This document shows, piece by piece, positions 10,332 through 20,220 of a stretch of 40,037 bases of DNA. Made by a program: the position numbers and the translations under genes. Numbering within the stretch: position 1 is the first letter of the stretch; every line of letters begins with the position of its first letter. The notes beneath the pieces were generated by a model. It had not been told where the DNA came from. It did not search any database and saw only the letters and a list, made by a program, of their open reading frames with translations. The DNA is from Chloroflexota bacterium (GTDB lineage: Bacteria; Chloroflexota; Limnocylindria; Limnocylindrales; CSP1-4): assembly GCA_021783595.1 (NCBI GenBank), contig JAJXTS010000006.1, forward strand, positions 1 to 40,037, written 5' to 3'.

Positions 10332-10458
10332 CCGCCACAACTTATCACCGCGCCGTTGGGCCGCCGCGACCACAAAGACGAATACCTCCCAATCGACCGC
10401 AAGCGTGACAGGGCCCGTCGTGGCGGGTTCCATACGGTCCCGAGGAGGGTCCAAGAGC

Positions 10459-11295
10459 GTGCAGCAACCGGGCAGTCAGGCACTGTCAACCGACGCGGCC
10501 ATCGTTCTGCGCAACGTCAGCAAGCGGTTCGTCAGTCCGGAGGGCAAGGCCTTCACGGCCCTCGAGGGCGTCGACCTGACGGTCGCCCCGGGCGAGTTCT
10601 GCGCCGTGGTGGGCCCCACGGGATGCGGCAAGTCCACCACCCTGGCGCTGATCAGCGGGCTCGAGCCGCCGAGCCGCGGCGAGGTCAGCGTGCTGGGCCG
10701 GCAGGTCAAGGGCGTCCAGCACTCGGTCGGGTACATGTTCCAGCGCGACGCCGTCTTCCCCTGGAAGACCGTGCTCGACAACGTGGCGGCCGGCCCGCGC
10801 TTCCGCGGCATGGGCGGCGGCGAGGCCACCAAGCGGGCTCGCGATTGGATCGCCCGCGTGGGGCTGTCGGGTTTCGAGCACCACTACCCGCACCAGCTCT
10901 CGGGCGGGATGCGGAAGCGGGTCGCCCTCGCGCAGACGCTGATCACCGAGCCCCGGATCCTGCTCATGGACGAGCCGTTCAGCGCCCTCGACGTGCAGAC
11001 GAGGGCCCTCATGGAGAACGAGCTGCTCGACCTCTGGGCGGCCACGGGGGCGTCGGTGGTGTTCGTGACGCACGACCTCGAGGAGGCCGTCGCGCTGTCC
11101 GACCGCGTGGTGGTCATCACCGCGGGGCCGGGCACGGTCAAGGCCATCTACCCGGTCAACCTGCCGAGGCCGAGGAACATCCAGGAGATCCGGTTCGAGC
11201 CGGAGTTCATGCGCATCTACGAGGAGATCTGGAGCGGCCTGAGAGATGAGGTCCTCGTGAGCTACGAGCGCGCCAAGCACCTGCTCGCGTCGTGA
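10459..11295 (+). CDS. ABC transporter ATP-binding protein (TauB/SsuB type)
   Basis: GPTGCGKSTTLALISGLEPPS Walker A, LSGGMRKRVALAQTL, ILLMDEPFSALD; GTG start. Confidence 0.93.
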   Translation: MQQPGSQALSTDAAIVLRNVSKRFVSPEGKAFTALEGVDLTVAPGEFCAVVGPTGCGKSTTLALISGLEPPSRGEVSVLGRQVKGVQHSVGYMFQRDAVFPWKTVLDNVAAGPRFRGMGGGEATKRARDWIARVGLSGFEHHYPHQLSGGMRKRVALAQTLITEPRILLMDEPFSALDVQTRALMENELLDLWAATGASVVFVTHDLEEAVALSDRVVVITAGPGTVKAIYPVNLPRPRNIQEIRFEPEFMRIYEEIWSGLRDEVLVSYERAKHLLAS

Positions 11296-11299
11296 TGCC

Positions 11300-12190
11300 A
11301 TGACCGCCACCGTCAACTCCCAGTCCGTCGAGCTCGCCGGCGACCTCGACCTCGTCCGGGCACGGGCACGGGCGCGCCGCCGATGGATGGTCCTCTTCCT
11401 CCGGATCGCCGTGGCCGTCGGCCTGGTGAGCACGTGGGAGCTGGGCACGCGCATCGGCTGTTACGGCAGCGACACCGCCACCTGCCTCATCGACAGGTTC
11501 TACTACGGCCAGCCGACCGGCATCGCCGCCCAGCTGGCGACCTGGGTCCGGGACGGGACCTCGTCCGGGCCGCTGTACGCGCAGATCTACGTGACGCTCC
11601 TCGAGACGGTGCTCGGGTTCCTGATCGGGAGCGCCCTGGGCATCGTGTTCGGCGTCCTGCTCGGCCGCGTCCCGCTGCTGGCCGATGTCGCCGGCCCGTA
11701 CATCAAGGCCCTCAACGCGATGCCCCGCGTCGTGCTGGGGTCGATCTTCATCATCATCCTGGGCTTCGAGATCTGGTCCAAGGTCGCCCTCGCGGTCGTG
11801 CTGGTGTTCTTCGTCGTGTTCTTCAACGCCTTCCAGGGCGTCCGCGAGGTTGACCGCGACCTCGTCTCCAACGCCCGGATCCTGGGCGCCAACCCCCGCC
11901 AGGAGTTCGGCCACGTGCTCCTGCCGTCCGCGCTCTCGTGGATCATCGCGAGCCTCCACACGAGCCTCGGCTTCGCGCTCGTCGGCGCCATCGTGGGCGA
12001 GTACCTCGGTGCGCGGCAGGGGGTCGGCCTGATGATCGCCACCGCCCAAGGCACGTTCAACGCCAACGGCGTCTACGCGGCGATGCTCATCCTCGCCGTG
12101 CTCGCGATCCTCGCCGAGGCGTTAGTAACGCGGTTGGAGAACCGCCTCATCCGATGGCGCCCCAACACCGTCACGGACGTGACGTTCTAG
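11300..12190 (+). CDS. ABC transporter permease (TauC/SsuC type)
   Basis: Multiple TM segments, EAA-like loop NARILGANPRQEFGHVLLPSALSWIIASL. Confidence 0.93.
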   Translation: MTATVNSQSVELAGDLDLVRARARARRRWMVLFLRIAVAVGLVSTWELGTRIGCYGSDTATCLIDRFYYGQPTGIAAQLATWVRDGTSSGPLYAQIYVTLLETVLGFLIGSALGIVFGVLLGRVPLLADVAGPYIKALNAMPRVVLGSIFIIILGFEIWSKVALAVVLVFFVVFFNAFQGVREVDRDLVSNARILGANPRQEFGHVLLPSALSWIIASLHTSLGFALVGAIVGEYLGARQGVGLMIATAQGTFNANGVYAAMLILAVLAILAEALVTRLENRLIRWRPNTVTDVTF

Positions 12191-12231
12191 TCCGGGCAGC
12201 AAGGGTCCAGGGAAAGCAGGAGGAGGAACCA

Positions 12232-13302
12232 ATGCGTCATCGCGTCGCGGCCGTGGTAGCCGCGCTCGGCCTGGTCGCCGCCGCGTGCGGCGGCTCGTCA
12301 TCGGTCACCCCCAGCGCCGCACCGGCCACGCAGGCCGCCGGCCAAGCCGCGAGCTCGGCGCCCAGCCAGGCCGGGCCCGCCGCCGCCGTCACCATCATGG
12401 TCGGCGGGATGTCCAAGCAGATCTACCTGGTCAACAAGCTGACCGAGGCGCTCGGGTACTTCAAGGACCAGGGCGTCGACGTCACCTTGGTGGACGAGCC
12501 GAGCGGGACCGACACCGAGACCGAGGTGGTCTCCGGCCACGCCAACATGGGCTCCGGATCGTACGACCACACCATCGACCTCCAGGCGCAGGGCAAGATC
12601 ATCACCACGGTCCTCAACATGACCTGGACGCCGGGCGAGTTCGTGATGGTGTCCACGGCCAAGGCGGGGACGATCACCAGCCCCAAGGACTTCAAGGGCG
12701 CCAGCATCGGCGTCACATCGCTCGGCTCCGGGACCCACACCCTGATGCGGGCGATGGTGGTCGAGGCCGGCCTCAAGGTCGATGACGCCAACTACGTCAA
12801 GGCAGGCGCCGGCGACACGTTCATCGCGGCCATGAAGCAGGGCCAGATCGACGTCGGCATCACGACGCAGCCCACCGTCCTCCAGATCGAGAAGCAGGGC
12901 GTCGGCAAGCTGCTGGTGGACCTGTCCAAGCCCGACACGACGCAGGCGGCCCTGGGCGGACCGTACCCGTTCATCTCGCTCTGGGCGCGCGCCGACTGGA
13001 TCGCGGCCAACAAGGCCACCGTGCAGAAGGTCGTCAACGCCTACGCCAAGACCCTCAAGTGGATCCAGGCCCACACGGCGTCCGACATCGCCGGCCAGCT
13101 GCCGCCCGACTACTACGCCGGCGACCAGGCCGGGTACGTCCAGGCGCTCACCGACAGCATCAAGATGTTCAACCCGGACGGGAAGCTGACCCAGGCGCAG
13201 CTCGACTCCGTGTTCAAGATCAACAAGCTGTTCAAGACGGGCCTCGACAGCATCGACCTGTCGAAGACGTACGACCCCGAGTTCCTCAACAACGCCCAGT
13301 AG
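12232..13302 (+). CDS. ABC transporter substrate-binding lipoprotein (NMT1/TauA/SsuA type)
   Basis: VAAACGGSSS lipobox; KQIYLVNKLTEALGYFKDQGVDVTLVDEPSGTDTETEVVSGHANMG. Confidence 0.92.
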   Translation: MRHRVAAVVAALGLVAAACGGSSSVTPSAAPATQAAGQAASSAPSQAGPAAAVTIMVGGMSKQIYLVNKLTEALGYFKDQGVDVTLVDEPSGTDTETEVVSGHANMGSGSYDHTIDLQAQGKIITTVLNMTWTPGEFVMVSTAKAGTITSPKDFKGASIGVTSLGSGTHTLMRAMVVEAGLKVDDANYVKAGAGDTFIAAMKQGQIDVGITTQPTVLQIEKQGVGKLLVDLSKPDTTQAALGGPYPFISLWARADWIAANKATVQKVVNAYAKTLKWIQAHTASDIAGQLPPDYYAGDQAGYVQALTDSIKMFNPDGKLTQAQLDSVFKINKLFKTGLDSIDLSKTYDPEFLNNAQ

Positions 13303-13316
13303 CCAGCCACCACGCC

Positions 13317-13351
13317 GAGGCCGGGCGACAGCTCCCCCGTCGCCCGGCCTC
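13317..13351. terminator. Hairpin between the two substrate-binding protein genes
   Basis: GAGGCCGGGCGAC...GTCGCCCGGCCTC, 13-bp stem. Confidence 0.6.
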
Positions 13352-13369
13352 ACGTCTGCCGAGGGTGCC

Positions 13370-14611
13370 ATGAAGGCCTTGTCGCGTCCGATCCTCGTCG
13401 CCACCGTCGCGGCACTGGTGTCCGCGTGCGGGGCAGGCACGGCCTCGCCGGCCGCCTCGCCAGCCGCGACGGCCCCGTCGCCGGCCGTGGCGGGCGCCTC
13501 GGCCTCGCCCTCGATCACCATCGGGCTCCTGGTGCCCTTCACCGAGTCCGCGATCAACAGCGACCGCGGCGTCGCCCAGCGGCGCGCCGCGGAGCTCTAC
13601 GTCGCGCAGCACGGCGGCACCGTCGGCGGGCAGACGGCCGGGTTCGCCTACGAGGACGAGTCGATCAACGGCCAGCTCGACGTCACCAAGGCCCAAGAGC
13701 TCGTCCAGCAGCACGCCGTCGCGGTGCTCGGGCTCCTCGGCGACGACGGTGCGACGGCCGTGCGCGCCTACGCGGACAGCACCAAGGTGCCGCTGCTCAT
13801 CACCGGCGCCAGCGGCGATTCCATCACCCGCGCGGCGGCGAGCCCGTACGTGTTCCGCGCGTCCTACAGCAACTGGCAGCTGTCCGAGCCGCTGGGCGAG
13901 TGGGCAGCCCGCAAGGGGGCCGCCAAGGTCTACCTCGTCCACGCCCCCGACACGTTCGGGACGGAGTCCGCGGCCGCCTTCGCCGCGGGTCTGGGCAAGG
14001 CCGGCGGCACCGCGACGGCGAACGTGGCGGCCCAGCCGGGTGCCGACTGGGCGAAGGTCGTCGCGGCCGTCAAGGCGCAGCCCGCCAAGGCCGTGTTCGC
14101 GGCCTTCGAGGGCGCCGACGCCGTCTCGTTCCTCACCGCGTGGGCCGAGGCCGGGATGAGCGCCGCCGGGTACTCGCTCTACGGCCCCGGCACGCTGACC
14201 GACACGACCGTGCTGGCCAGCGTCAAGGACGCGGCCGCCGGCGTCACCACCTCGATGTTCTGGGCCGACTCGGCCGGCGGCGCCGACCTCCGGGCCCTCA
14301 TGGCCGCCTTCCCCAAGGCCTACCTTGACGATGCCGGCAACCCCGCGCCCGTGACCGCGGACGTGGTCGCGATGTGGGACGCCATGACCGCCCTCGGCCA
14401 GGCGGTGCAGGCGGCCGGGACCGGGTCCGACGCGCTCGCCAAGGCGGTCGCGGCCGAGACAGTGGCGGGAGTCCGCGGGTCGTTCGCGTTCGACCCCGCC
14501 ACCCACAACGTGGTCCAGGACATCTACATCCGCAAGGTCGTTCTGAGCGCGGGCGCCGCGTCGAACGCCATCGTGGACACCGTGCCGCAGGTGGCCGACC
14601 CGGGCCACTGA
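13370..14611 (+). CDS. Branched-chain amino acid-type (Leu/Ile/Val) substrate-binding protein
   Basis: ITIGLLVPFTESAINSDRGVAQRRAAELYVAQHGG..., periplasmic binding protein type 1 fold motifs. Confidence 0.88.
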   Translation: MKALSRPILVATVAALVSACGAGTASPAASPAATAPSPAVAGASASPSITIGLLVPFTESAINSDRGVAQRRAAELYVAQHGGTVGGQTAGFAYEDESINGQLDVTKAQELVQQHAVAVLGLLGDDGATAVRAYADSTKVPLLITGASGDSITRAAASPYVFRASYSNWQLSEPLGEWAARKGAAKVYLVHAPDTFGTESAAAFAAGLGKAGGTATANVAAQPGADWAKVVAAVKAQPAKAVFAAFEGADAVSFLTAWAEAGMSAAGYSLYGPGTLTDTTVLASVKDAAAGVTTSMFWADSAGGADLRALMAAFPKAYLDDAGNPAPVTADVVAMWDAMTALGQAVQAAGTGSDALAKAVAAETVAGVRGSFAFDPATHNVVQDIYIRKVVLSAGAASNAIVDTVPQVADPGH

Positions 14612-14663
14612 CGGGCCGAGCGGGCGGGGGCGCGCACGTGGCCGCCCGTCGCGCTGCGGCCGA

Positions 14664-15128
14664 TCAGCGCGTGACGACCACCCCGTCCTCGTCGGACCAC
14701 AGCTCGGCTCCGGGCCGGAAGGTCGCGCCGCCGAACGAGACGGTCACGTCGGCCTCGCCGATCCCGGCCTTGCCGCTCCGGCGGGGCTGGGAGCCGAGCG
14801 CCTTGACGCCGACGTCGATCCCCGCCAACGTCGCCGCGTCCCGGACGGCGCCGTTGATCACCACGCCCTCCCAGCCGTTGCGGGCCGCCAGGCCGGCCAT
14901 GACGTCCCCGAACAGGGCGGTCCGCAGCGAGCCGCCCCCGTCAACCACCAACACCCGGCCCGCGCCGGGCTCCTCCAGCACGCGCCGGACGAGGACGTTG
15001 TCGTCGGCGCACCGCACGGTGCGGACGCGCCCGGCGAACGCTCGCCTGGCGCCGAACTGCCGGAACTGGAGCTCGCAGGAGTCGAGCTCGCCACCTCGCT
15101 CGTCCATCCGATCGGCGGTTGTCGTCAT
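14664..15128 (-). CDS. RraA-family protein (RNase E regulator / HMG aldolase fold)
   Basis: MTTTADRMDERGGELDSC..., RVLVVDGGGSLRTALFGDVMAGLAARNGWEGVVINGAVRD. Confidence 0.88.
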   Translation of the reverse strand: MTTTADRMDERGGELDSCELQFRQFGARRAFAGRVRTVRCADDNVLVRRVLEEPGAGRVLVVDGGGSLRTALFGDVMAGLAARNGWEGVVINGAVRDAATLAGIDVGVKALGSQPRRSGKAGIGEADVTVSFGGATFRPGAELWSDEDGVVVTR

Positions 15129-15229
15129 GCCCCGTCCTCCTCTCGCGCCGCCCCGAGACCGGTCACGCGCCGTTCCGGCGACGGTCGCCCGTCCTGTTGC
15201 CCCCACGCCGCGCCGAGGATCCGCCACCC

Positions 15230-16342
15230 ATGACTGAGCAGTCCCCCGACCCGCGCTACGTCCTCGGCCTGCTGGCCGGGGACGGCATCGGCCCCGAGAT
15301 CGTCCCCGTCGCGGCCGCCGTGGCCGGGGCGGCGATGGCGGCCGTCGGCCGGCCCCTCGCCTGGGTGCCGCTGCCGATGGGCCGCGCGGCCATCGAGACG
15401 CACGGCTCCCCCCTGCCCGAATCCACGCTGGAGCAGCTCGCCGAGACCGACGGCTGGCTGATGGGTCCGCACGACAGCGCGAGCTACCCCGCGCCGCACG
15501 GCGCCGCCCTCAACCCGAGCGGCACCGTCCGCAAGCGGTTCGCCCTGTACGCGAACGTCCGGCCGGCGCGGACGTACCCGGGGCTCCCGGCCGTCGCGCG
15601 CGACGCGGACCTGGTCATCGTGCGGGAGAACAGCCAGGGCCTCTACGGCGACCGCAACATGCACGCGGGCTCCGGCGAGTGCATGCCCACGCCCGACGTC
15701 GCGCTGGTCACGGGCGTGGTCAGCCGCGACGCCACGGCGAGGATCGCGCACGCGGCCTGCGAGCTCGCGATGCGGCGGCGGCGCCACCTGACCATCGTCC
15801 ACAAGGCCAACGTGCTCCGGCTCACGACCGGGCTGTTCCGGGACGTCTGCCGCGAGGTCGCGGCGGGCTACCCGGGCCTCGCCGTGGACGACCAGCACGT
15901 GGACGCCATGACGGTTCACCTGGTTCGCCACGCCTCCTCGTTCGACGTGGTGGTCACCGAGAACATGATGGGCGACATCCTGTCGGGCCTGGCCGCCGAG
16001 CTGTGCGGGTCGCTGGGCATCGCGCCGTCGCTCAACGCCGGGGCCGCGACGGCCATGGCGCAGGCCGCCCACGGCTCGGCGCCCGACATCGCCGGCCGCG
16101 GGATCGCGAACCCGGCGGCCATGATCCTGTCGGCCGCCATGCTGCTGGACTGGCTCGGCCGCCGGGATGGCGACGCCGCCACGGTCCTCGCGGGCCGTCG
16201 GGTCGAGGCGGCGGTGGCGGCGGCCATCGGGGACGGGGTCCGCACGCCCGACCTCGGCGGCACCGCGTCCACGGCGGGCTTCGGCGAGGCCGTCATCGCC
16301 CGGCTGGCCGCCGGCGACGGGCCGCCCGCGCTCACGGCCTGA
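15230..16342 (+). CDS. Isocitrate/isopropylmalate dehydrogenase family protein
   Basis: LLAGDGIGPEIV, LMGPHDS, VRENSQGLYGDRN, VVTENMMGDILSGLAAELCGSLGIAPSLN, HGSAPDIAGRGIANPAAMI. Confidence 0.93.
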   Translation: MTEQSPDPRYVLGLLAGDGIGPEIVPVAAAVAGAAMAAVGRPLAWVPLPMGRAAIETHGSPLPESTLEQLAETDGWLMGPHDSASYPAPHGAALNPSGTVRKRFALYANVRPARTYPGLPAVARDADLVIVRENSQGLYGDRNMHAGSGECMPTPDVALVTGVVSRDATARIAHAACELAMRRRRHLTIVHKANVLRLTTGLFRDVCREVAAGYPGLAVDDQHVDAMTVHLVRHASSFDVVVTENMMGDILSGLAAELCGSLGIAPSLNAGAATAMAQAAHGSAPDIAGRGIANPAAMILSAAMLLDWLGRRDGDAATVLAGRRVEAAVAAAIGDGVRTPDLGGTASTAGFGEAVIARLAAGDGPPALTA

Positions 16343-16375
16343 CGCCGGCGCGGCCCGGCGCGGACGTGGCGTGGC

Positions 16376-18958
16376 TCATGCCGAGGCCAGCTTGCGCACG
16401 AGGTAGGGCAGGATCCCGCCAGCGCGGAAGTACAGCCGCTCCCGGGGCGTGTCCAGGCGCACCCGAGCGCGGAACGCCCGGTCGTCCGCCCGCACCTCGA
16501 CGGTCCCGGCGTCACCGCCGGCGATGCCGGTGATCGCGTAGGTCTCGCGCCCGCTCAGGTCCAGGGCGGCGCGGCCCTGCCCCGGCTCGAACTCCAGCGG
16601 CAGCACGCCCATCATCAGCAGGTTCGAGCGGTGGATGCGCTCGAAGCTCTCCGCGAGCACCGCCCGGACCCCCAGCAGCCGGGGTCCCTTCGCGGCCCAG
16701 TCGCGCGACGAGCCCACGCCGTAGGAGGAGCCGGCGAGCACGATCAGCGGCACCCCCTCGCGGCGGTACCGCTCGGCGGCGTCGTAGATCGACACCTGGT
16801 CGCCCGACGGGATGTGCGCGGTCCAGCCGCCCATGCGCTGCGGGGCGAGCGCGTTGCGGAGGCGCACGTTGGCGAAGGCGGCCCGCGCCATCACCTCGTG
16901 GTTGCCGCGCCGGGTGGCGTACGTGTTGAGGTCGGCCGGGGCCACGCCCAGCCCGGCGAGGTAGCGTCCCGCGGGCGTGTGCTCGCCGATCGCGCCGGCC
17001 GGCGAGATGTGGTCGGTCGTGACGCTGTCGCCGAGCACCGCGAGGCAGCGCGCGCCGACGATCTCGTCCACGGCGGGCGGCTCGCCAGTGCCGCCGTCCA
17101 CGAACGGCGGGCGGCGGAGGTAGGTCGAGGCCGGGTCCCACGCGTACCGGGCGGAGGCGGGAGCGTCGAGCTCCTGCCACCGGGCGTCGCCCCGGAAGAC
17201 GTCCCGGTAGGCGCGCGTGAACAGTTCCCGCCGGATCGACGCGGCGACCAGCGCGTCCACCTCGGCCGCCTCGGGCCAGATGTCGCGCAGGTAGACAGGC
17301 TCGCCGTCGGGCGCCACGCCGACGGGCTCCCGCGTCAGATCGACGTCGATCGCCCCGGCGAGCGCGTAGGCGACGACGAGCGCCGGCGACATCAGGTAGT
17401 TCGCGTGCACGGCCGGGTGGATCCGGGCCTCGAAGTTCCGGTTGCCGGAGAGCGCGGCGCAGGCGAGCAGCTGGTCCGTCTCGATGGCGGCCGCGACGGG
17501 TTCGGGCAGGGGTCCCGAGGCGCCGATGCAGGTGGTGCAGCCGTAGCCCACCAGGCCGAACCCGAGGGCGTCGAGCGGCGCCTCGAGGCCCGCCCGGCGC
17601 AGGTACTCGGTCACGACGCGCGAGCCCGGCGCGAGGCTCGTCTTGACCCACGGGCGAGGGCGCAGTCCGCGCTCCGCGGCCCGCCGGGCCAGCAGGCCCG
17701 CGGTGATGACCCCGGCCGGGTTGGAGGTGTTGGTGCAGCTCGTGATGGCGGCGATCACGACGGAGCCGTCGCGCAGCCGGTCGCGGTCCCGGGACCGAGG
17801 GGCGAACGTGGCGACGAAGCGCTCGGCCGCCTCGCCCAGCGGGATGCGGTCCTGCGGGCGGTGCGGTCCGGCGATGCTCGGCTCGATGCTGCCCAGGTCG
17901 AGATCCACGGCCTGCGAGTAGCTCGGCTCGGCGGCCGGGTCATGCCACAGCAGGTTCCCCCGGCAGTACGCCTCGACGAGGGCGACATGGGCGGGGCGGC
18001 GGCCCGTGTCGCGCAGGTACTCGAGCGTGCGCTCGTCCACCGGGAAGAACCCGCACGTCGCGCCGTACTCGGGCGCCATGTTCGCGATCGTCGCGCGGTC
18101 GGCCACGGTGAGCGCGCCGAGCGCCGGCCCCGTGAACTCGACGAAGGCGCCCACCACGCCCACGCCGCGCAGCAGCTCGGTGACGCGCAGGACGAGGTCG
18201 GTCGACGTGGCGCCGGGCGGCAGGGCGCCCGACAGGCGGACGGCGATGACCCGCGGCAGGAGCAGCGGCACGGGCTCGCCGAGCATCCCGGCGACGGCCT
18301 CGATTCCGCCGACGCCCCAGCCCAGCACGCCCAGCCCGTTGACCATCGTGGTGTGGGAGTCGCTGCCGATGAGCGTGTCGGGGAAAACGACGCCGCCGCG
18401 GCGCGTCACGACGTCGGCCAGGAACTCGAGGTTGACCTGGTGCATGATGCCGCTGTTGGGCGGCACGACCTCGAACCCCCCGAGTGTGCGCTGCGCCCAG
18501 CGGAGGAACCGGTAGCGCTCGGCGTTCCGCCGGTACTGCAGGTCCACGTTGATCTCCATGGCGTCGGGCCGCGCGAACGCGTCAACCTGCAGCGAGTGGT
18601 CGGCCACCAGCACGGCCGGGATCCTGGGGGCTGCGAGCCGCGGGTCGCCCCCGGCCTCGGCGATCGCGTCTCGGATGCCGGCGAGGTCGACGAGCGCCGG
18701 GACGCCGGTGGTGTCGTGGAGCAGCGCCCGGGCGGGATGGAAGTGGATCTCCGCCGAGGGGGCGGCGTCGGGCGCCCAGCGCGCGATCGCCTCGGCCTCG
18801 CCGTCCGCACCGGCCCGGATCACGTTCTCCAGCAGCACGCGGAGGGTGTGCGGGAGCCGCCCCGCGTCCGGCACGACATCGACCAGGCGATGCACCCGGA
18901 TCGCCCCGTTCGCGCGCCGGCCGGGCAGGGCGAGGCTCGACGTCGGGCTCAGTGCCAT
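16376..18958 (-). CDS. acnA: Aconitate hydratase (AcnA type)
   Basis: GSDSHTTMVNGLGVLGWGVGGIEAVAGMLG, ITSCTNTSNP, GYGCTTCIGASG, GSSYGVGSSRDWAAKGPRLLGVRAVLAESFERIHRSNLLMMGVLPLEF. Confidence 0.96.
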   Translation of the reverse strand: MALSPTSSLALPGRRANGAIRVHRLVDVVPDAGRLPHTLRVLLENVIRAGADGEAEAIARWAPDAAPSAEIHFHPARALLHDTTGVPALVDLAGIRDAIAEAGGDPRLAAPRIPAVLVADHSLQVDAFARPDAMEINVDLQYRRNAERYRFLRWAQRTLGGFEVVPPNSGIMHQVNLEFLADVVTRRGGVVFPDTLIGSDSHTTMVNGLGVLGWGVGGIEAVAGMLGEPVPLLLPRVIAVRLSGALPPGATSTDLVLRVTELLRGVGVVGAFVEFTGPALGALTVADRATIANMAPEYGATCGFFPVDERTLEYLRDTGRRPAHVALVEAYCRGNLLWHDPAAEPSYSQAVDLDLGSIEPSIAGPHRPQDRIPLGEAAERFVATFAPRSRDRDRLRDGSVVIAAITSCTNTSNPAGVITAGLLARRAAERGLRPRPWVKTSLAPGSRVVTEYLRRAGLEAPLDALGFGLVGYGCTTCIGASGPLPEPVAAAIETDQLLACAALSGNRNFEARIHPAVHANYLMSPALVVAYALAGAIDVDLTREPVGVAPDGEPVYLRDIWPEAAEVDALVAASIRRELFTRAYRDVFRGDARWQELDAPASARYAWDPASTYLRRPPFVDGGTGEPPAVDEIVGARCLAVLGDSVTTDHISPAGAIGEHTPAGRYLAGLGVAPADLNTYATRRGNHEVMARAAFANVRLRNALAPQRMGGWTAHIPSGDQVSIYDAAERYRREGVPLIVLAGSSYGVGSSRDWAAKGPRLLGVRAVLAESFERIHRSNLLMMGVLPLEFEPGQGRAALDLSGRETYAITGIAGGDAGTVEVRADDRAFRARVRLDTPRERLYFRAGGILPYLVRKLASA

Positions 18959-19335
18959 GCGCCGCCATCCCGGCGGTGGGCCTCGAGCCGGTCGCGCAGC
19001 GCGGCGAACGAGAACGGCTTGAGCAGCACGGAGCGCACCTCTCCGTAGACGGGCGCGAGGTCCCGCAGGCAGGGTCCCGCGGCAACGCCCAGGACCGGCA
19101 GCGGGCGGAGGTCCCGAACGAGGCTGGGCGCCTCCGCGAGGTCGAGGTCGAGCAGGACGAGGTCCGCCTGGCGCAGGCGCGCGAGCGCGAGGGCGGCCGG
19201 CGCGGCCGAGGCCACGCCGCAGGCGGCGAACCCCTCCGTCGCGTCCACGTAGGCGGCGTGCAGGGAGGCGACGAGCGGGTTTCCGTCCACGATCAGGACC
19301 CGAGCGTGATATGTTTCTCTCAACGAAACACTCAT
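18949..19335 (-). CDS. Stand-alone CheY-like receiver domain, related to the N-terminus of the 8047..8757 regulator
   Basis: RVLIVDGNPLVASLHAAYV..., DLVLLDLDLAEAP, VLLKPFSFAALRDRLEAH; ends right after the receiver domain (no HTH), overlaps acnA by 10 bp. Confidence 0.75.
   Translation of the reverse strand: MSVSLRETYHARVLIVDGNPLVASLHAAYVDATEGFAACGVASAAPAALALARLRQADLVLLDLDLAEAPSLVRDLRPLPVLGVAAGPCLRDLAPVYGEVRSVLLKPFSFAALRDRLEAHRRDGGAWH
19312..19330. promoter_or_regulatory. Candidate IclR-type operator (inverted repeat)
   Basis: TGTTTC-tctcaac-GAAACA between the divergent receiver-domain and iclR-like genes. Confidence 0.5.
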
Positions 19336-19357
19336 CTCCTTGAGGTGAACAATAGCG

Positions 19358-20182
19358 GTGTCTGGCCCCGACCGTCAACGCAATCCCGTCGCGCGGGCCT
19401 TCCGGGTGCTCGCCTTCATGGCCGAGCGCCAGGAGGCGTCATGGGGTGTGCGCCAGCTCGCCGCCTCGCTGGGGATGAACGCGAGCACGCTGCACCGGCT
19501 GCTCGGCGCGCTCGAGGCGGAGGGCCTCGTGCGCCAGGAGGCGGAGACAGGGCGGTACGCGCTGGGCATGGGCTTCCTGCGTGTGGTGTGGCTCGCCGCG
19601 ACCCGGGAGTCGCTGGCGGGGATCGCGCTGCCCGCGCTGCGCGGGCTCAGGGACGCGACCGGGGAGACGGCGCTGCTCGGGGTCTACGACCGAGGGGAGG
19701 GGGCGATGATGCTGATCGCGGCCGCGGAGTCGCACCACGCCGTGCGCAACGTGCGGCCGCTCCACACGTGGATGCCCGTGCACGGCGGGGCGTCGGGGCG
19801 GGCCCTGCTGGCGTCGCTGTCCGGCGCGGAGCGCGAGGCCATCCTCGCGGGCCCCCTGGCGGCGGTCACCGACGCGACCGTGACGGACCCCGGGGCGCTC
19901 AGGCGCAACCTCGACGACGTGCGCCGCAGGGGCTACGCGGTGAGCCACGGGGAGCGGGTCGCCGGTGGCGTCGGGATCGCCGCGCCCGTCCTCGCGGGCG
20001 GCGGGCGCCTCGTCGGGGTCGTCGGCATCACCATGCCGGAGCAGCGGTACTCGCCCGCCGACGAGCCGCGGCTGGTGGGCCTCGTCCTCGCGGCGGCGCG
20101 CGCGGTCGCGGGCGCGCTGGAGCCCGGGGCGGGCGACGAAACGGCGAAGAGGACCGGGGCGGGCGCGCCGTCGCTCCGCTGA
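19358..20182 (+). CDS. IclR-family transcriptional regulator
   Basis: RAFRVLAFMAERQEASWGVRQLAASLGMNASTLHRLLGALEAEGLVRQ; effector domain HGGASGRALLA; GTG start. Confidence 0.92.
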   Translation: MSGPDRQRNPVARAFRVLAFMAERQEASWGVRQLAASLGMNASTLHRLLGALEAEGLVRQEAETGRYALGMGFLRVVWLAATRESLAGIALPALRGLRDATGETALLGVYDRGEGAMMLIAAAESHHAVRNVRPLHTWMPVHGGASGRALLASLSGAEREAILAGPLAAVTDATVTDPGALRRNLDDVRRRGYAVSHGERVAGGVGIAAPVLAGGGRLVGVVGITMPEQRYSPADEPRLVGLVLAAARAVAGALEPGAGDETAKRTGAGAPSLR

Positions 20183-20220
20183 TCGGGGCACTGGGCCGGC
20201 ATGCCCTGGAGGGGCGTCGG

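Noticed and set aside
8877-11249. 790-aa plus-strand ORF opposite the histidine kinase
   Set aside because: Arg/Ala/Gly-rich composition antisense to a clear kinase and out of frame with the ABC ATPase
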